From Halapricum desulfuricans (GTDB taxonomy: Archaea; Halobacteriota; Halobacteria; Halobacteriales; Haloarculaceae): 64,000 nucleotides of DNA. Below are positions 1 to 8,783 of this stretch, in pieces. Both the position numbers and the translations under genes were made by a program. A model generated the notes under the pieces. The model was not told the origin of the DNA. It did not search any database and saw only the letters and a list, made by a program, of their open reading frames with translations. The stretch's first letter is position 1. Each line of letters starts with the position of its first letter. The stretch is taken from contig NZ_CP064787.1 of the NCBI RefSeq assembly GCF_017094505.1, positions 2,604,001-2,668,000 of the forward strand, read 5' to 3'.

Positions 1-1876
1 CGGTCGTCGCGGCGATGGCGTCGGCCAGTTCGATCTCGGCCCGGTCGTACGGCCCGGAGTCGGTGGCGACGACGATGTCGTCGATGGTTCCCTCACCGCG
101 ATGTTTCAGGACGGCCAGCCGCACCGGGAACGCAGAGCGCAGCACCTCGTCGACGTGACTCTCCCGGAGGTGGTACGTTCGGATGGGGTCGTGCCAGTCG
201 ACGAGCACGCACTGGGTCTGATCGCTGATTCCGTTCAACAGCGCGTCCGTCCGATCGCGCGTCCGGACGTGATCGAAGGAGATGTCGTGATCAGCCACGC
301 GCAGGTCGCTTTCGATCGTGGCCATCCAGTCGTCGTCGACGGGATGATCGGCCGTCGAGAGCGGGATCGGTGCCGGCACTTCCGTGCTCGTGAGCACGTC
401 CAGGTCCGCGTCGAAGTGCGTGCTGAACGCGCCCATCACGGTTTCAAGGTGCGGGTGGGTCTCCCCTTCGACTGTCTCGACGAGGATGTGCGGCTTTGCT
501 GTCTGCAGTTCGCCGAACTCCGATCGCTTCTCCTCGATCGAACGCTGATACTGTGCGCCCCGGAGGAGGTCTCTGAGGTCGTGGTCGGGCTCGACGGGTT
601 CGCCCCGCCGTGTCTGGACGTAATACCAGACGACACCGATCCCGACGAACGCGACGGCGACGATCTGAGAGTCCCGGCCCATGAACGGGATCAGCGCCAG
701 TGCGGCTCCCGTCCCGGCGAGCGGTAACACCGGGAACAGCGGCACCTTGTACGCCGGATCGTACCACTCGGGCTGGGCGCGTCGAAGCACCACGACGGTG
801 ACGTTCAACAGCGCGAACACCAGGATCCCGAACGTCCCGCCGATCTTCGCCAGCCCCTCGACGTCGAACAGGAACACGAGCGCGATCATCACACCGCCGG
901 TCAGCCAGATAGAGAACGTCGGCGTACCGAACCGGGGTGAAGGCGCCCGGAACTTCGGCGTGAGGAGCCCGTCGCGCGACATCGCGAACGGGAACCGCGA
1001 GGAGGTCAGCACCGCGGCGTTGGCGGTCGAGACGGTGGCGAGAATACCCGCAAACGCGATGATCGCACCGCCGATCGCACCGAGGAAGAGGCCGCCGGCG
1101 TCCGCGACGGGTGCCGTACTCGCGGCGATGTCTTCGATCGGCATGACCCCAGTCACGATCGACACTACGCCCATGTACAGCAACGTGACGAAGACGACCG
1201 CGCCGAACAGTGCCTTCGGGAGCGTCTCGCCCGGATCCTTGACCTCCTCGGCGACCGCGACGGCCTTGATGACGCCGAGATACGAGATGAACACGAGCCC
1301 GGTCGTCGCCACGATCCCCTCGAGACCGCTAATGACGAACGGGTCCCACAGCCCGGGATCGGCGTCCAGAGCGCCACCGCCGGCGAAGACCGCGAGGATG
1401 CCGACCAGACCGATGACGATGACGTTCTGGAGTTTGCCGCTCTCCTCGGCCCCCACCCAGTTGACCAGAATCAACAGGACGCCGCCGGTGACGGCGACGG
1501 CGAGGACAGGTACCTCGAGGAACTCAGTGACGTACCACCCGAGTCCCACGAGCGCGAACGAGCCCTTGAAGATGAGCGAGAGCCAGGTGCCGAAGCCGAC
1601 GACGGTCCCCACGAGCGGCCCCATCGCACGGCTCGTGAAGTAGTACGACCCGCCGGCCTTGGGCATCGCTGTCGCGAGTTCGACCGCACACATCGTGGCG
1701 ACGAGCGCGATCAGCCCGGCGAGACCGAACGAGAGGGCCGCTGCCGGCCCCGCTGCTTCCGCGGCCGGACCGGGAAGGATGAAGATCCCGGCTCCGATCA
1801 TCGTTCCGGTCGTCACGGTGAACACCGAGAACAGCCCCAGGTCACGGCTCAGTTCGGAATCGGACCCGCCGACCAT
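1..1876 (-). CDS. APC-superfamily amino acid permease with C-terminal universal stress (USP) domain, 3' end outside window
   Basis: Reading leftward from ATG at 1876, the protein opens with a hydrophobic helix carrying a GAGIF-type motif (residues about 20-30), typical of the APC (amino acid-polyamine-organocation) superfamily. About twelve membrane segments follow, including a SYYFTSRAMGP stretch. From about residue 440 the protein becomes soluble and acidic, and near the window edge it reads like a UspA domain (DDIVVATDSG). APC permeases with cytoplasmic USP domains are common in haloarchaea and are thought to take up cationic or neutral amino acids; the substrate is not predictable here. 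The stop codon lies beyond position 1. A TATA-like box (gatataag, 1998-2005) lies about 120 bp upstream, so the message would have a leader of about 95 nt. Confidence 0.85.
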   Translation of the reverse strand, partial: MVGGSDSELSRDLGLFSVFTVTTGTMIGAGIFILPGPAAEAAGPAAALSFGLAGLIALVATMCAVELATAMPKAGGSYYFTSRAMGPLVGTVVGFGTWLSLIFKGSFALVGLGWYVTEFLEVPVLAVAVTGGVLLILVNWVGAEESGKLQNVIVIGLVGILAVFAGGGALDADPGLWDPFVISGLEGIVATTGLVFISYLGVIKAVAVAEEVKDPGETLPKALFGAVVFVTLLYMGVVSIVTGVMPIEDIAASTAPVADAGGLFLGAIGGAIIAFAGILATVSTANAAVLTSSRFPFAMSRDGLLTPKFRAPSPRFGTPTFSIWLTGGVMIALVFLFDVEGLAKIGGTFGILVFALLNVTVVVLRRAQPEWYDPAYKVPLFPVLPLAGTGAALALIPFMGRDSQIVAVAFVGIGVVWYYVQTRRGEPVEPDHDLRDLLRGAQYQRSIEEKRSEFGELQTAKPHILVETVEGETHPHLETVMGAFSTHFDADLDVLTSTEVPAPIPLSTADHPVDDDWMATIESDLRVADHDISFDHVRTRDRTDALLNGISDQTQCVLVDWHDPIRTYHLRESHVDEVLRSAFPVRLAVLKHRGEGTIDDIVVATDSGPYDRAEIELADAIAATT

Positions 1877-2055
1877 GCTACGCCACCTCGGACCGACGCG
1901 CTGTCCCGGTCGCGATAGTCCGCAGGCTGTGATCTCGTCCGTGTTCGCTCATTCGACGACCACCAGACGATTCATGTCTCCCTGCTACGGATAGCGCGAT
2001 ATAAGTGCCTGTTCATGCGAACGACCTATAGAATATTTGTTATTACTTGCCGCCA

Positions 2056-3420
2056 TTACTCGTCGAGGGCGCTGGTCGCAGTCGTCTCGTACACCTCACG
2101 CAGGTCTTCGGCCACGCGCTCGAACGTCCGCTCGGACGCGAACGTCCGCATCGAGTCGGGGTCGTAGGTCGCGGCGGGGTCGGCGGCGAACCGAGCGAGT
2201 TTCCGCCGGAGGTCGTCGGGGTCCTCGGGGACGAACGTCAGCCCGAGGTTCCGGTCGCGGACCTGCCGGTCGAAGAAGCCGAACGCCGGCGCGAGGACCG
2301 GTTTGCCCGCTCCGCAGGCCTTGAGAAACGGGCCGCTGGTCCGGCGCAGCCCGAAGGCCGGTCGGTAGGGCACGACGACGCCGTCGGCGGCCGCGTAGTA
2401 CAGCGGGACGTCCTCGTCGGGAACGAACGCGAGCACGTCGTGGATCGGGACCGACGTTCGACGCTTCGCGGCCTGAACGTCCTCGGCGGTCACGTCGACC
2501 GGTTTGCCCGCAAGCACCAGCGTGAACGGCGGGCCGTCATAGCCCGACAGCGCTTCCAGCAGCACGTCCACTCCTTTCTCGTGGCGGAACTCGCCGAACT
2601 GCAGGAGGACCGTTCCGTCCGTCTCGATTCCCAGGCGCTCGCGCGCCGTCGACTGGTCCGGGAGATCAGTCCACAGCTCCAGCGTGTCCGGGAGGTACGC
2701 CAGCCGCTCCGTGGCGAAGCGGGGGTCGATCCCGCGGACGTACTCGGCGGCCTCGACCGACTTGACGATCAGGCGGTCGAACGCCCCGGCGTCGACGCAG
2801 TTCGCGAGCATCGGCGGCGAGAGGACGCTCGCCAGCGCGTCCTCGAAGAGTGCCCGGTCGAACCGCTCTCGGTAAGCGCTCGCGTCCGCGGCCCGGGCGG
2901 CGGCCGCGTACAGCCCGTCCTTGAGCGACTGCGCCCGTTCGGGATCGCCCAGCGTCGCCCGGTGGATCCGCTGCAGTAGCGCCGCGCCCGGACCGGTTCG
3001 CATCGCCGCCGAGACGACCCGGTGGCGTCGCGTGTTCCGGAAGAACCGCCCGCCGTCGAGCGTCCCCACCACCGCGGGACTCGGCCGGCCGCTCTCGGCG
3101 TGCTGGTAGAGATACTCCAGGACGTCGTCGACCTCGACGAAGTGAACCACGTCGTAGTCGCGCTCGCCAGCGACCCGGAACGCGGCGTCGACGGCCGCCC
3201 GGCGGTAGGCGTCGGTCCCGCGGTCGTCGGTCCCGGGATCGAACGCCGAAGCCTCGATCAGCCGATCGGCCGGGAACAGCTGTTCGTGGCGCTCCGTGAC
3301 GGCCGTCGTGAGCAGGTCGACCGTGAGCCCGCCGGCCGGGTCGTGCAGCGCGTCGACGATCCGGCTCCCGAACTCCAGATGATAGCCCGCGTCGTGCAGA
3401 TCGAACAGTAGAACTCTCAT
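2056..3420 (-). CDS. GT4-family glycosyltransferase
   Basis: Predicted 454-residue retaining glycosyltransferase of the GT-B fold. The C-terminal half has the usual GT4 pattern: a strand-turn motif FGEFRHEKGVDVLLEAL that opens the nucleotide-sugar domain, VLAGKP, a PDEDVPLYYAAADGVVVPYR stretch, and GAGKPVLAP near the donor-binding loop. The canonical E-x7-E is not intact, so donor and product are unknown. It probably transfers a sugar from a nucleotide-activated donor in the cytoplasm during surface-glycan or S-layer glycan assembly, as judged from the neighbouring glycosyltransferases, DUF1616-like protein and flippase. ATG at 3420 is the first in frame. The gene is separate from the overlapping operon to its right. 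Confidence 0.88.
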   Translation of the reverse strand: MRVLLFDLHDAGYHLEFGSRIVDALHDPAGGLTVDLLTTAVTERHEQLFPADRLIEASAFDPGTDDRGTDAYRRAAVDAAFRVAGERDYDVVHFVEVDDVLEYLYQHAESGRPSPAVVGTLDGGRFFRNTRRHRVVSAAMRTGPGAALLQRIHRATLGDPERAQSLKDGLYAAAARAADASAYRERFDRALFEDALASVLSPPMLANCVDAGAFDRLIVKSVEAAEYVRGIDPRFATERLAYLPDTLELWTDLPDQSTARERLGIETDGTVLLQFGEFRHEKGVDVLLEALSGYDGPPFTLVLAGKPVDVTAEDVQAAKRRTSVPIHDVLAFVPDEDVPLYYAAADGVVVPYRPAFGLRRTSGPFLKACGAGKPVLAPAFGFFDRQVRDRNLGLTFVPEDPDDLRRKLARFAADPAATYDPDSMRTFASERTFERVAEDLREVYETTATSALDE

Positions 3421-3540
3421 ACTCTCGATATTCTCGGCCCGGACGTATCAATCTATGTGGTGGTTTCACCGAGGTGCGCGACCGGAAACTGTCGGCGATC
3501 GCGGGGAAACATTCACGCGGCTGCGCCGTCGATAGCCGGT

Positions 3541-3804
3541 ATGCGAACGAGCGGACCTCGTGTCCTGATTGCGGCCGGCCTCTGGGGTGTCCTCGTCGCT
3601 GTCGCGCTGTTCGCCGCGGACGCGTTCGATCCGGCGCTGGCCGTTCTGCTCGCGTATCTCGGCTACGTCACGGCCTACCTGTTCGTCGAGCCCGAGGGAC
3701 TGTCCCGCCAGTGGCGGCGCGTCCTACTGGCCGTCCTCGTTTTCGGTGCCGCCGCGACCGTCGTGATCGTCGGGTTCGACGTCCTCGAGATCCTGCGAGA
3801 GTAG
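3541..3804 (+). CDS. Small two- to three-helix membrane protein
   Basis: 87 residues from ATG at 3541. Hydrophobic segments lie at about residues 6-26, 29-50 and 60-80, separated by a short charged loop (EPEGLSRQWRR), so a small integral membrane protein is likely. I do not recognise the family. A longer frame opens at GTG 3457, but its extra N-terminus is arginine/proline-rich and non-hydrophobic, so the internal ATG is preferred. The last 81 bp overlap the 3' end of the convergent glycosyltransferase gene (3724-5001), which is unusual and makes one of the two 3' ends slightly uncertain. Confidence 0.6.
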   Translation: MRTSGPRVLIAAGLWGVLVAVALFAADAFDPALAVLLAYLGYVTAYLFVEPEGLSRQWRRVLLAVLVFGAAATVVIVGFDVLEILRE

Positions 3805-5001
3805 CGGCTCGTCGGCGAGCTGGTAGGTCTCGGGGGCGCTGGCGAACGTCTCGACGGCCCGCCGCAGGCGTCGCTCGAACCGATCGGCGCCGAACGGTTC
3901 GGCCGCGGCCCGTAGCGTCGCCCGGTCGAACGTCGTCGCGGCGAGTCGCTCGACGCCGTCCGCGACGCCCTCGACCGTCGGCTCGACGACGACGCCCGTC
4001 CGCCCGTCCTCGATGACGCGCCCGGGGAACCCCTCCGGGACGGTCACGACCGGCGTCCCGACCGCGAGCGCCTCGATCGGCACGAGACCGAAGTCCTCCC
4101 GGACGGGGACGTAGACGACGCCCGCCGCTCCCGCGAGGAGTTCGACCTTGCGCCGCTCGGACACCGTCCCGAGGAACTCGACGTTGGGAGGTGCGTCGTG
4201 GCCGATATCGGCCGACCCGATGCTCCCGGTCGACGCGCCGACGACCTTCAGCGGCCGGCCCGAACGGGCGAACGCCTCCAGCACGAGTTCCGGGCGCTTC
4301 TCGGGGACGAGCCGACCGACGAACAGGAAGTACGGGTCGCGTTCGTCCGGATCGCCGTCCTGTGGACTGTCACTTTCTCGCCCACCGCCGTCCGACCCGT
4401 CCATGTCGGGCAGGTCGACCGGCGGATAGACGACCGTCGCCTCCCGCCGGTAGTAGCGTCTGATCCGCTCGCGGACGAGGTCGCTGTTGGCGAGGAAGGC
4501 GTCCACGCGGTCGGCGCTGCGCCCGTCAAGCAGGTCGATCGCCGTCAGGTACAGTCGGGCGACGACCCGTGCCGGCGTCGGGAGTCGCTCGAGCGTGTCG
4601 GCCAGCAGGTCGTTTGCCGGGCGGTACGGCGAGTGACAGTAGTTCAGCAGGTACTGCCCGTCAGTCGTCCGGTACTGGCGGCTGGCCCACCCCGAGGAGA
4701 CGACGAGGTCGAACTCCCGGAGCGGGGCCGTCTGCCAGTCGAAGACGAGGCTCAGCTCCTTGAGTCCGCTTCGCGTGAGCACGCCGAAACGGTCGTACTT
4801 CTCGTCGGCGAACGTCCGGAGAGCGACTCCGCGATCGGCGGCCGCCGCGCGGGCCTGCGCTCCGGCGGCGGGCGTCACGACGGGCGCGTTCAGGGCGTCT
4901 CCGATCCGAAGCGCGACCCGTTCGGCGCCGCCGAACTCCCACAGCTGGTCGTGGGCGACGGCGATATCGAGGTCGTCAATCGGTGTGTTGGGATCTGTCA
5001 T
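3724..5001 (-). CDS. GT4-family glycosyltransferase (WbaZ/WcaI-like)
   Basis: 425 residues. The N-terminus (DIAVAHDQLWEFGGAERVA) has the glycine-rich acceptor loop of GT4 enzymes. The middle carries YFLFVGRLVPEKRPELVLEAF, the start of the donor-binding Rossmann domain. Further on, VPVREDFGLVPIEALAVGTPVV contains the E-x7-E signature, and GFPGRVIEDGRTGVVVEP follows. Together these support a cytoplasmic nucleotide-sugar transferase, by family resemblance mannosyl- or glucosyl-type. Its ATG overlaps the TGA of the upstream membrane-protein gene (ATGA, 4998-5001), so it is the last gene of a translationally coupled three-gene operon running 8590 to 3724. The C-terminal tail is acidic and low-complexity where it overlaps the convergent small membrane gene. 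Confidence 0.9.
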   Translation of the reverse strand: MTDPNTPIDDLDIAVAHDQLWEFGGAERVALRIGDALNAPVVTPAAGAQARAAAADRGVALRTFADEKYDRFGVLTRSGLKELSLVFDWQTAPLREFDLVVSSGWASRQYRTTDGQYLLNYCHSPYRPANDLLADTLERLPTPARVVARLYLTAIDLLDGRSADRVDAFLANSDLVRERIRRYYRREATVVYPPVDLPDMDGSDGGGRESDSPQDGDPDERDPYFLFVGRLVPEKRPELVLEAFARSGRPLKVVGASTGSIGSADIGHDAPPNVEFLGTVSERRKVELLAGAAGVVYVPVREDFGLVPIEALAVGTPVVTVPEGFPGRVIEDGRTGVVVEPTVEGVADGVERLAATTFDRATLRAAAEPFGADRFERRLRRAVETFASAPETYQLADEPLLSQDLEDVEPDDHDGRGGTENEDGQ

Positions 5002-7421
5002 CCAGACGCACCTCCCGAGTGTGATTCGTTCACGACGCGCCCGTTCCCCGTCGCGGTCCGGTTTTCGGCCCGGTCGAGGTAGACGGCCGTCTCCCCGGCG
5101 CTGTAGATCCGGGCCGAGTCGGGGAGCACCGTCTGCTCGAAGGGGATAAAGCGCGTGTTCCCGAACCGCTGGTCGCCCTCGAGGTAGTTGATCGCGCCGG
5201 TTCGAGCGCTGTACTCGCCGACGAAGACGTAGCCCGCACCGCTGGAGACGTTACGGCGAACGAGCGCGCCGAAGGGGCCGGGCGGTCGCTTCTCGGACGG
5301 TTCGGTGTAGTAGAAGTACGAGGGGTAGGGGTCGGTCGCCTCCGAGCCGTAGACGCGGACGCCGTCGACGCCGTGCTCGTGGAGCCAGCCCGCGCCCTCG
5401 ACGTCCGTTCGCGGCGTGTAATGCGCGTAGAGGTGAAACACCTCGGGGGGAGTCCCCTCGGCGAGCGTGCGTTCGCGGTCCACGAGGGGCTGGGTCGAGC
5501 GTTCCTCGGTCACCGTCGCGGCGACGACGCCCCCGTTGATCAGAAGCAGTGCGGCGAGGACGACCGGCACGCCCACCGCGAAGGCGGTCGATCGACGTTC
5601 GTCGCCGCCGGCGAAAGCGCCGCGCGATCCAATCCGTCCGAACGGCCCGACGCGGTCGGACCCGCGAGCGAGCCACGCGAGGGCGAGCTCGACCCCCGTG
5701 CGTATCGCGTCGAACAGGACGAAGACGTACGGGAAGAGGACGGCACCGGCGATCAGGTACGAGCGCTCGATGCCGAGGATCGTCGTCGGGGCGAGCCCGG
5801 ACACCAGCACCCCGAGCGCGGCGACCGTCGCCGCGACGTAGAACCCGCTGTCGGCCACGACGGGATGACGACGCCCGACGTCGGCCCGGACCGCGTCGAG
5901 TCGATCGGCGACTGACCGGGGCACCAGCCAGTTCAGCGGCGGGTAGCCCGACGCGACGAACAGCGCGCCGAACCCGACCAGCAGCGTGAGGGCGACGAAC
6001 TCGATCTGGATCAGTTCGTAGGTGAGCGAGAACGTCTCCGCGGTCGCCGCGCCGGCCGCGCTCTCGTCGAACGAGAGGTCGCCGGCGAGCACGCGCCCGA
6101 CGACCTGTGCGCTCGCCCCGACGACGACCTCCAGCGCCTCCCCGCCCGCGAACCGCGAGTACCAGACGTGCGTGAGCACGACAGTCAACACCGCCGTCGC
6201 CGCCGAGACGGCCGGGCGGATCGACTCGCGGACGCCGAACAACGCCGCGTAGAGCACGCAGACGGCCAGCACCCACACGAGGAGGATCGCCGTCCCGTAG
6301 AAGGACGTGACGACGACGAACGTGGCCGCCACCGCGACCGCCGCCTTGCCCGTGTAGTCCAGATCGCTGTCGGCGGCCGCGAAGACGATCGCAAGCAGTC
6401 CCAGCACGCCGAACGCCGTCCTCGTGTCCAGCGAATACCGCGTGAAGAACGGGTGGAGATACAGGAACAAAAGCGTCGAGAACAGCGTCGTCCGCCGCCC
6501 GAAGTAGCGTTCGTAGGTCGTGTACAGCCCGATCGCGACCGTCGCGAACAGGAACGGGTGGACGAGCCGGTATTCCAGTTCGAGCGGGAGGCCGGTCAGT
6601 TGCGCGTGGACCGGGTGCAGGACCGTCAGGCGCAACATTGCGTTCTTGTTCACGACGAGCGCGGGGTCCCAGTAACCGGCCGACAGCGCCAGGTTCGAGA
6701 AGTAGTACTCGTAGTTGGCGTCCCCGGCCTTGAGGAACTCAGTCATCACCGTGTTCTGGAGCAACAGCGCGAGCGCGACGGCGTAGCTGACGAGCAGTCG
6801 CTCGGAGCGATCGAAGCGCGCGAGAACGGCCACCAGCGGCACGGCGGCGAGGGCGACGAGCGCACCGAGCGCGTACGCGTTCGGCCCGTCGACCGTCAGG
6901 ACGGCCGCTCCGACCGCCGAAAGCACCGGAAACGCGACCGCGACGACGGCGACGGACGGGCGGACGGCCCCCGCGGCCGCCAGTCGGGGAAGCGACACGG
7001 GCGGCTTCCGGATCGCGACGGCGGCCGCGAGGGCCGCGACCACGCCGACCGTGCCGCCGACCACGAACGGCTCCGACAGCGGCGGAGCGACGCCCCACGG
7101 CCAGACGCCGTAGGCCAGACTCGCGAGTCCGAACAGCGCCGACAGCACGGCCGTGCTCGCGATGACAGCGTAAACGAGCGTCGACGCCCGCCGCAAGGAG
7201 ACGCCGGCGAGCGCCAGCACGAGCGCTCCGGGGACCAGCCCCGCGTAGGGGATCGCCAGCGCGGCCCGGAACGCGCCGACGCCGGCGGCCACGCCCGCAG
7301 CCTGTAACGCCGCCGCCGCGACGAGCGCGACCGTCCACAGCGCGACGACGGCGAGCAACCGCCACAGGTCCTGTTGCAGGCCAGCGCTCGCCCGATCGAT
7401 CGCGTTCGACGCGCCGTTCAT
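4998..7421 (-). CDS. Large polytopic membrane protein, DUF2206-like (putative lipid-linked-sugar glycosyltransferase)
   Basis: 807 residues from ATG at 7421, chosen because it overlaps the TGA of the upstream glycosyltransferase gene (ATGA 7418-7421); the longer frame to 7514 would run deep into that gene. A dozen or more hydrophobic helices occupy residues 20-600, with a soluble extracytoplasmic C-terminal domain from about 650. Between helices, YYFSNLALSAGYWDPALVVN and the LHPVHAQLTG region resemble the first loop of GT-C enzymes and the archaeal DUF2206 family, by recollection rather than search. GT-C proteins use polyprenyl-phosphate sugars on the outer membrane face. Placement between two GT4 genes supports a role in surface-glycan assembly, but no catalytic activity is shown by the sequence. 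Confidence 0.75.
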   Translation of the reverse strand: MNGASNAIDRASAGLQQDLWRLLAVVALWTVALVAAAALQAAGVAAGVGAFRAALAIPYAGLVPGALVLALAGVSLRRASTLVYAVIASTAVLSALFGLASLAYGVWPWGVAPPLSEPFVVGGTVGVVAALAAAVAIRKPPVSLPRLAAAGAVRPSVAVVAVAFPVLSAVGAAVLTVDGPNAYALGALVALAAVPLVAVLARFDRSERLLVSYAVALALLLQNTVMTEFLKAGDANYEYYFSNLALSAGYWDPALVVNKNAMLRLTVLHPVHAQLTGLPLELEYRLVHPFLFATVAIGLYTTYERYFGRRTTLFSTLLFLYLHPFFTRYSLDTRTAFGVLGLLAIVFAAADSDLDYTGKAAVAVAATFVVVTSFYGTAILLVWVLAVCVLYAALFGVRESIRPAVSAATAVLTVVLTHVWYSRFAGGEALEVVVGASAQVVGRVLAGDLSFDESAAGAATAETFSLTYELIQIEFVALTLLVGFGALFVASGYPPLNWLVPRSVADRLDAVRADVGRRHPVVADSGFYVAATVAALGVLVSGLAPTTILGIERSYLIAGAVLFPYVFVLFDAIRTGVELALAWLARGSDRVGPFGRIGSRGAFAGGDERRSTAFAVGVPVVLAALLLINGGVVAATVTEERSTQPLVDRERTLAEGTPPEVFHLYAHYTPRTDVEGAGWLHEHGVDGVRVYGSEATDPYPSYFYYTEPSEKRPPGPFGALVRRNVSSGAGYVFVGEYSARTGAINYLEGDQRFGNTRFIPFEQTVLPDSARIYSAGETAVYLDRAENRTATGNGRVVNESHSGGASG

Positions 7422-8590
7422 CGCTCTCCCCGACGTTCCGTTCCGGCTCCGATCTCCTCGTATATCTCGACGATCTCGGCGGCCTTCGATCGCCAGGAAT
7501 ACCGCTCCTGACACAGCGACCGTGCGGCCGCAGCGTCGAACGTCTCCCGGCCGAGGACCGTCCCGATGGCCTCGGCGAGCGCGCGCTCGTCGCCGGGCTC
7601 GACGACGGCCCCGAGATCGTGATCGCGCACGTCTTCGGCGACGCCGACCACGTCCGTACAGACCACGGGGACGCCACAGGACAGCGCCTCCAGCAACACC
7701 AGCCCGAACCCCTCCTGGTCGCCGTCGGTCGAGGGGAGGACGAACGTGTCGGCGGCGTTGTAGGCGTCGACGAGTTCGGTCGTCGAGAGCCGACCGGCGA
7801 ACGCGACGCGGTCAGCGATGCCCAGCCGTTCGGCCCGTTGCTCGTACCCGTCACGGGCGTCGCCGTCGCCGCCGACGACCAGTCGCGGCGGCTCCGACAG
7901 CGCGTCGCTCGCAAGCGCCGCAAGCAGCACGTCAAGCCCCTTGTACGCGTGGAACTCGTCCAGCACGCTCAGGAAGAAGACGTTGCGACCGTCGGGGTCG
8001 AACCCGAGTTCGCGCTGCCGGTCCGGCGGGACGTCTCCGGGGGCAAACAGGTCCGTATCGACGCCGTTCGAGACGACCCGGACCTTCCCGGCGAACGGCT
8101 CCAAATGTGGCGACCGCCCCAGGTACGCGGGCTGGGTGATGAGGATCCGGTCGGCGGTCCGCAGCGTCGCCCGCAGGACCGTCCGGTTGTACAGCCGCGC
8201 GACGCGGTCGGCCAGCCCGGTGCCGACGATGTCGTTGTGATAGGTGACGACGACCGGTCGGTCCGCGAGGTGGCCGAGGAACGCGCTGACGTCGGCCGAC
8301 CACGGCGTCGGAAGGTGGGTGTGGACGACGTCGGCCCGACGGAGTTCGCGGAGCAGCGCCACGGGCAACCCCGGCGTGAGGTCGGTGTTGGCGATCCGGC
8401 CGGTCGTCCGCAGGCGATGGACCTCGATCCCGTCGACGGTTTCGAGCGCCGGCGCGTCGACGTCGGGGTCGGCACAGACGACAGAGACCTCGTGGCCCGC
8501 CTCGACGAGCGCCCGCGACAGCGAGTGGACGTACGTCTCCACACCCCCGATCGACGGCGCGAAACGAACGGGTGTCTGGAGGACGCGCAT
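7418..8590 (-). CDS. GT4-family glycosyltransferase (PimA/PimB-like)
   Basis: 390 residues from ATG at 8590 (MRVLQTPVRFAPSIGG). An upstream in-frame ATG (8632) only adds a 14-residue unconserved-looking leader. The sequence shows the GT4 architecture: GGVETYVHSLSRAL acceptor loop, DVVHTHLPTPW, VVSNGVDTDLFAPGD at the domain junction, LSVLDEFHAYKGLDVLLAAL, and the E-x7-E region (TDGDQEGFGLVLLEALSCGVPVV). It is expected to act at the cytoplasmic membrane face on lipid-linked acceptors. It is the first gene of the 8590-3724 operon and diverges from the GT2 gene at 8784, so a shared 190-bp promoter region may coordinate the two. Confidence 0.92.
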   Translation of the reverse strand: MRVLQTPVRFAPSIGGVETYVHSLSRALVEAGHEVSVVCADPDVDAPALETVDGIEVHRLRTTGRIANTDLTPGLPVALLRELRRADVVHTHLPTPWSADVSAFLGHLADRPVVVTYHNDIVGTGLADRVARLYNRTVLRATLRTADRILITQPAYLGRSPHLEPFAGKVRVVSNGVDTDLFAPGDVPPDRQRELGFDPDGRNVFFLSVLDEFHAYKGLDVLLAALASDALSEPPRLVVGGDGDARDGYEQRAERLGIADRVAFAGRLSTTELVDAYNAADTFVLPSTDGDQEGFGLVLLEALSCGVPVVCTDVVGVAEDVRDHDLGAVVEPGDERALAEAIGTVLGRETFDAAAARSLCQERYSWRSKAAEIVEIYEEIGAGTERRGER

Positions 8591-8783
8591 ACACGATTCA
8601 CGGTCGCTGCCGGCAAAAAGATTCCCTCGCACGCGGTCGGCCCCGAAAGCTATACCCTTCTGCCGCGTTAATTATACATTAACTGATAGTCATGGCTTCC
8701 CCTCCCGACGCGGCCGTAGCGTTGCCCGGAATGGCAAGTGCTCTCGTGGCTCACAGCGTCCGATCCAGCTTGAGGTCCGGGAG

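Noticed and set aside
2047-2979. Long plus-strand frames opposite glycosyltransferase and other genes (for example 2047-2979, 31267-33465, 21651-23405)
   Set aside because: They are antisense shadows of recognised genes, rich in arginine, and typical of high-GC coding DNA.
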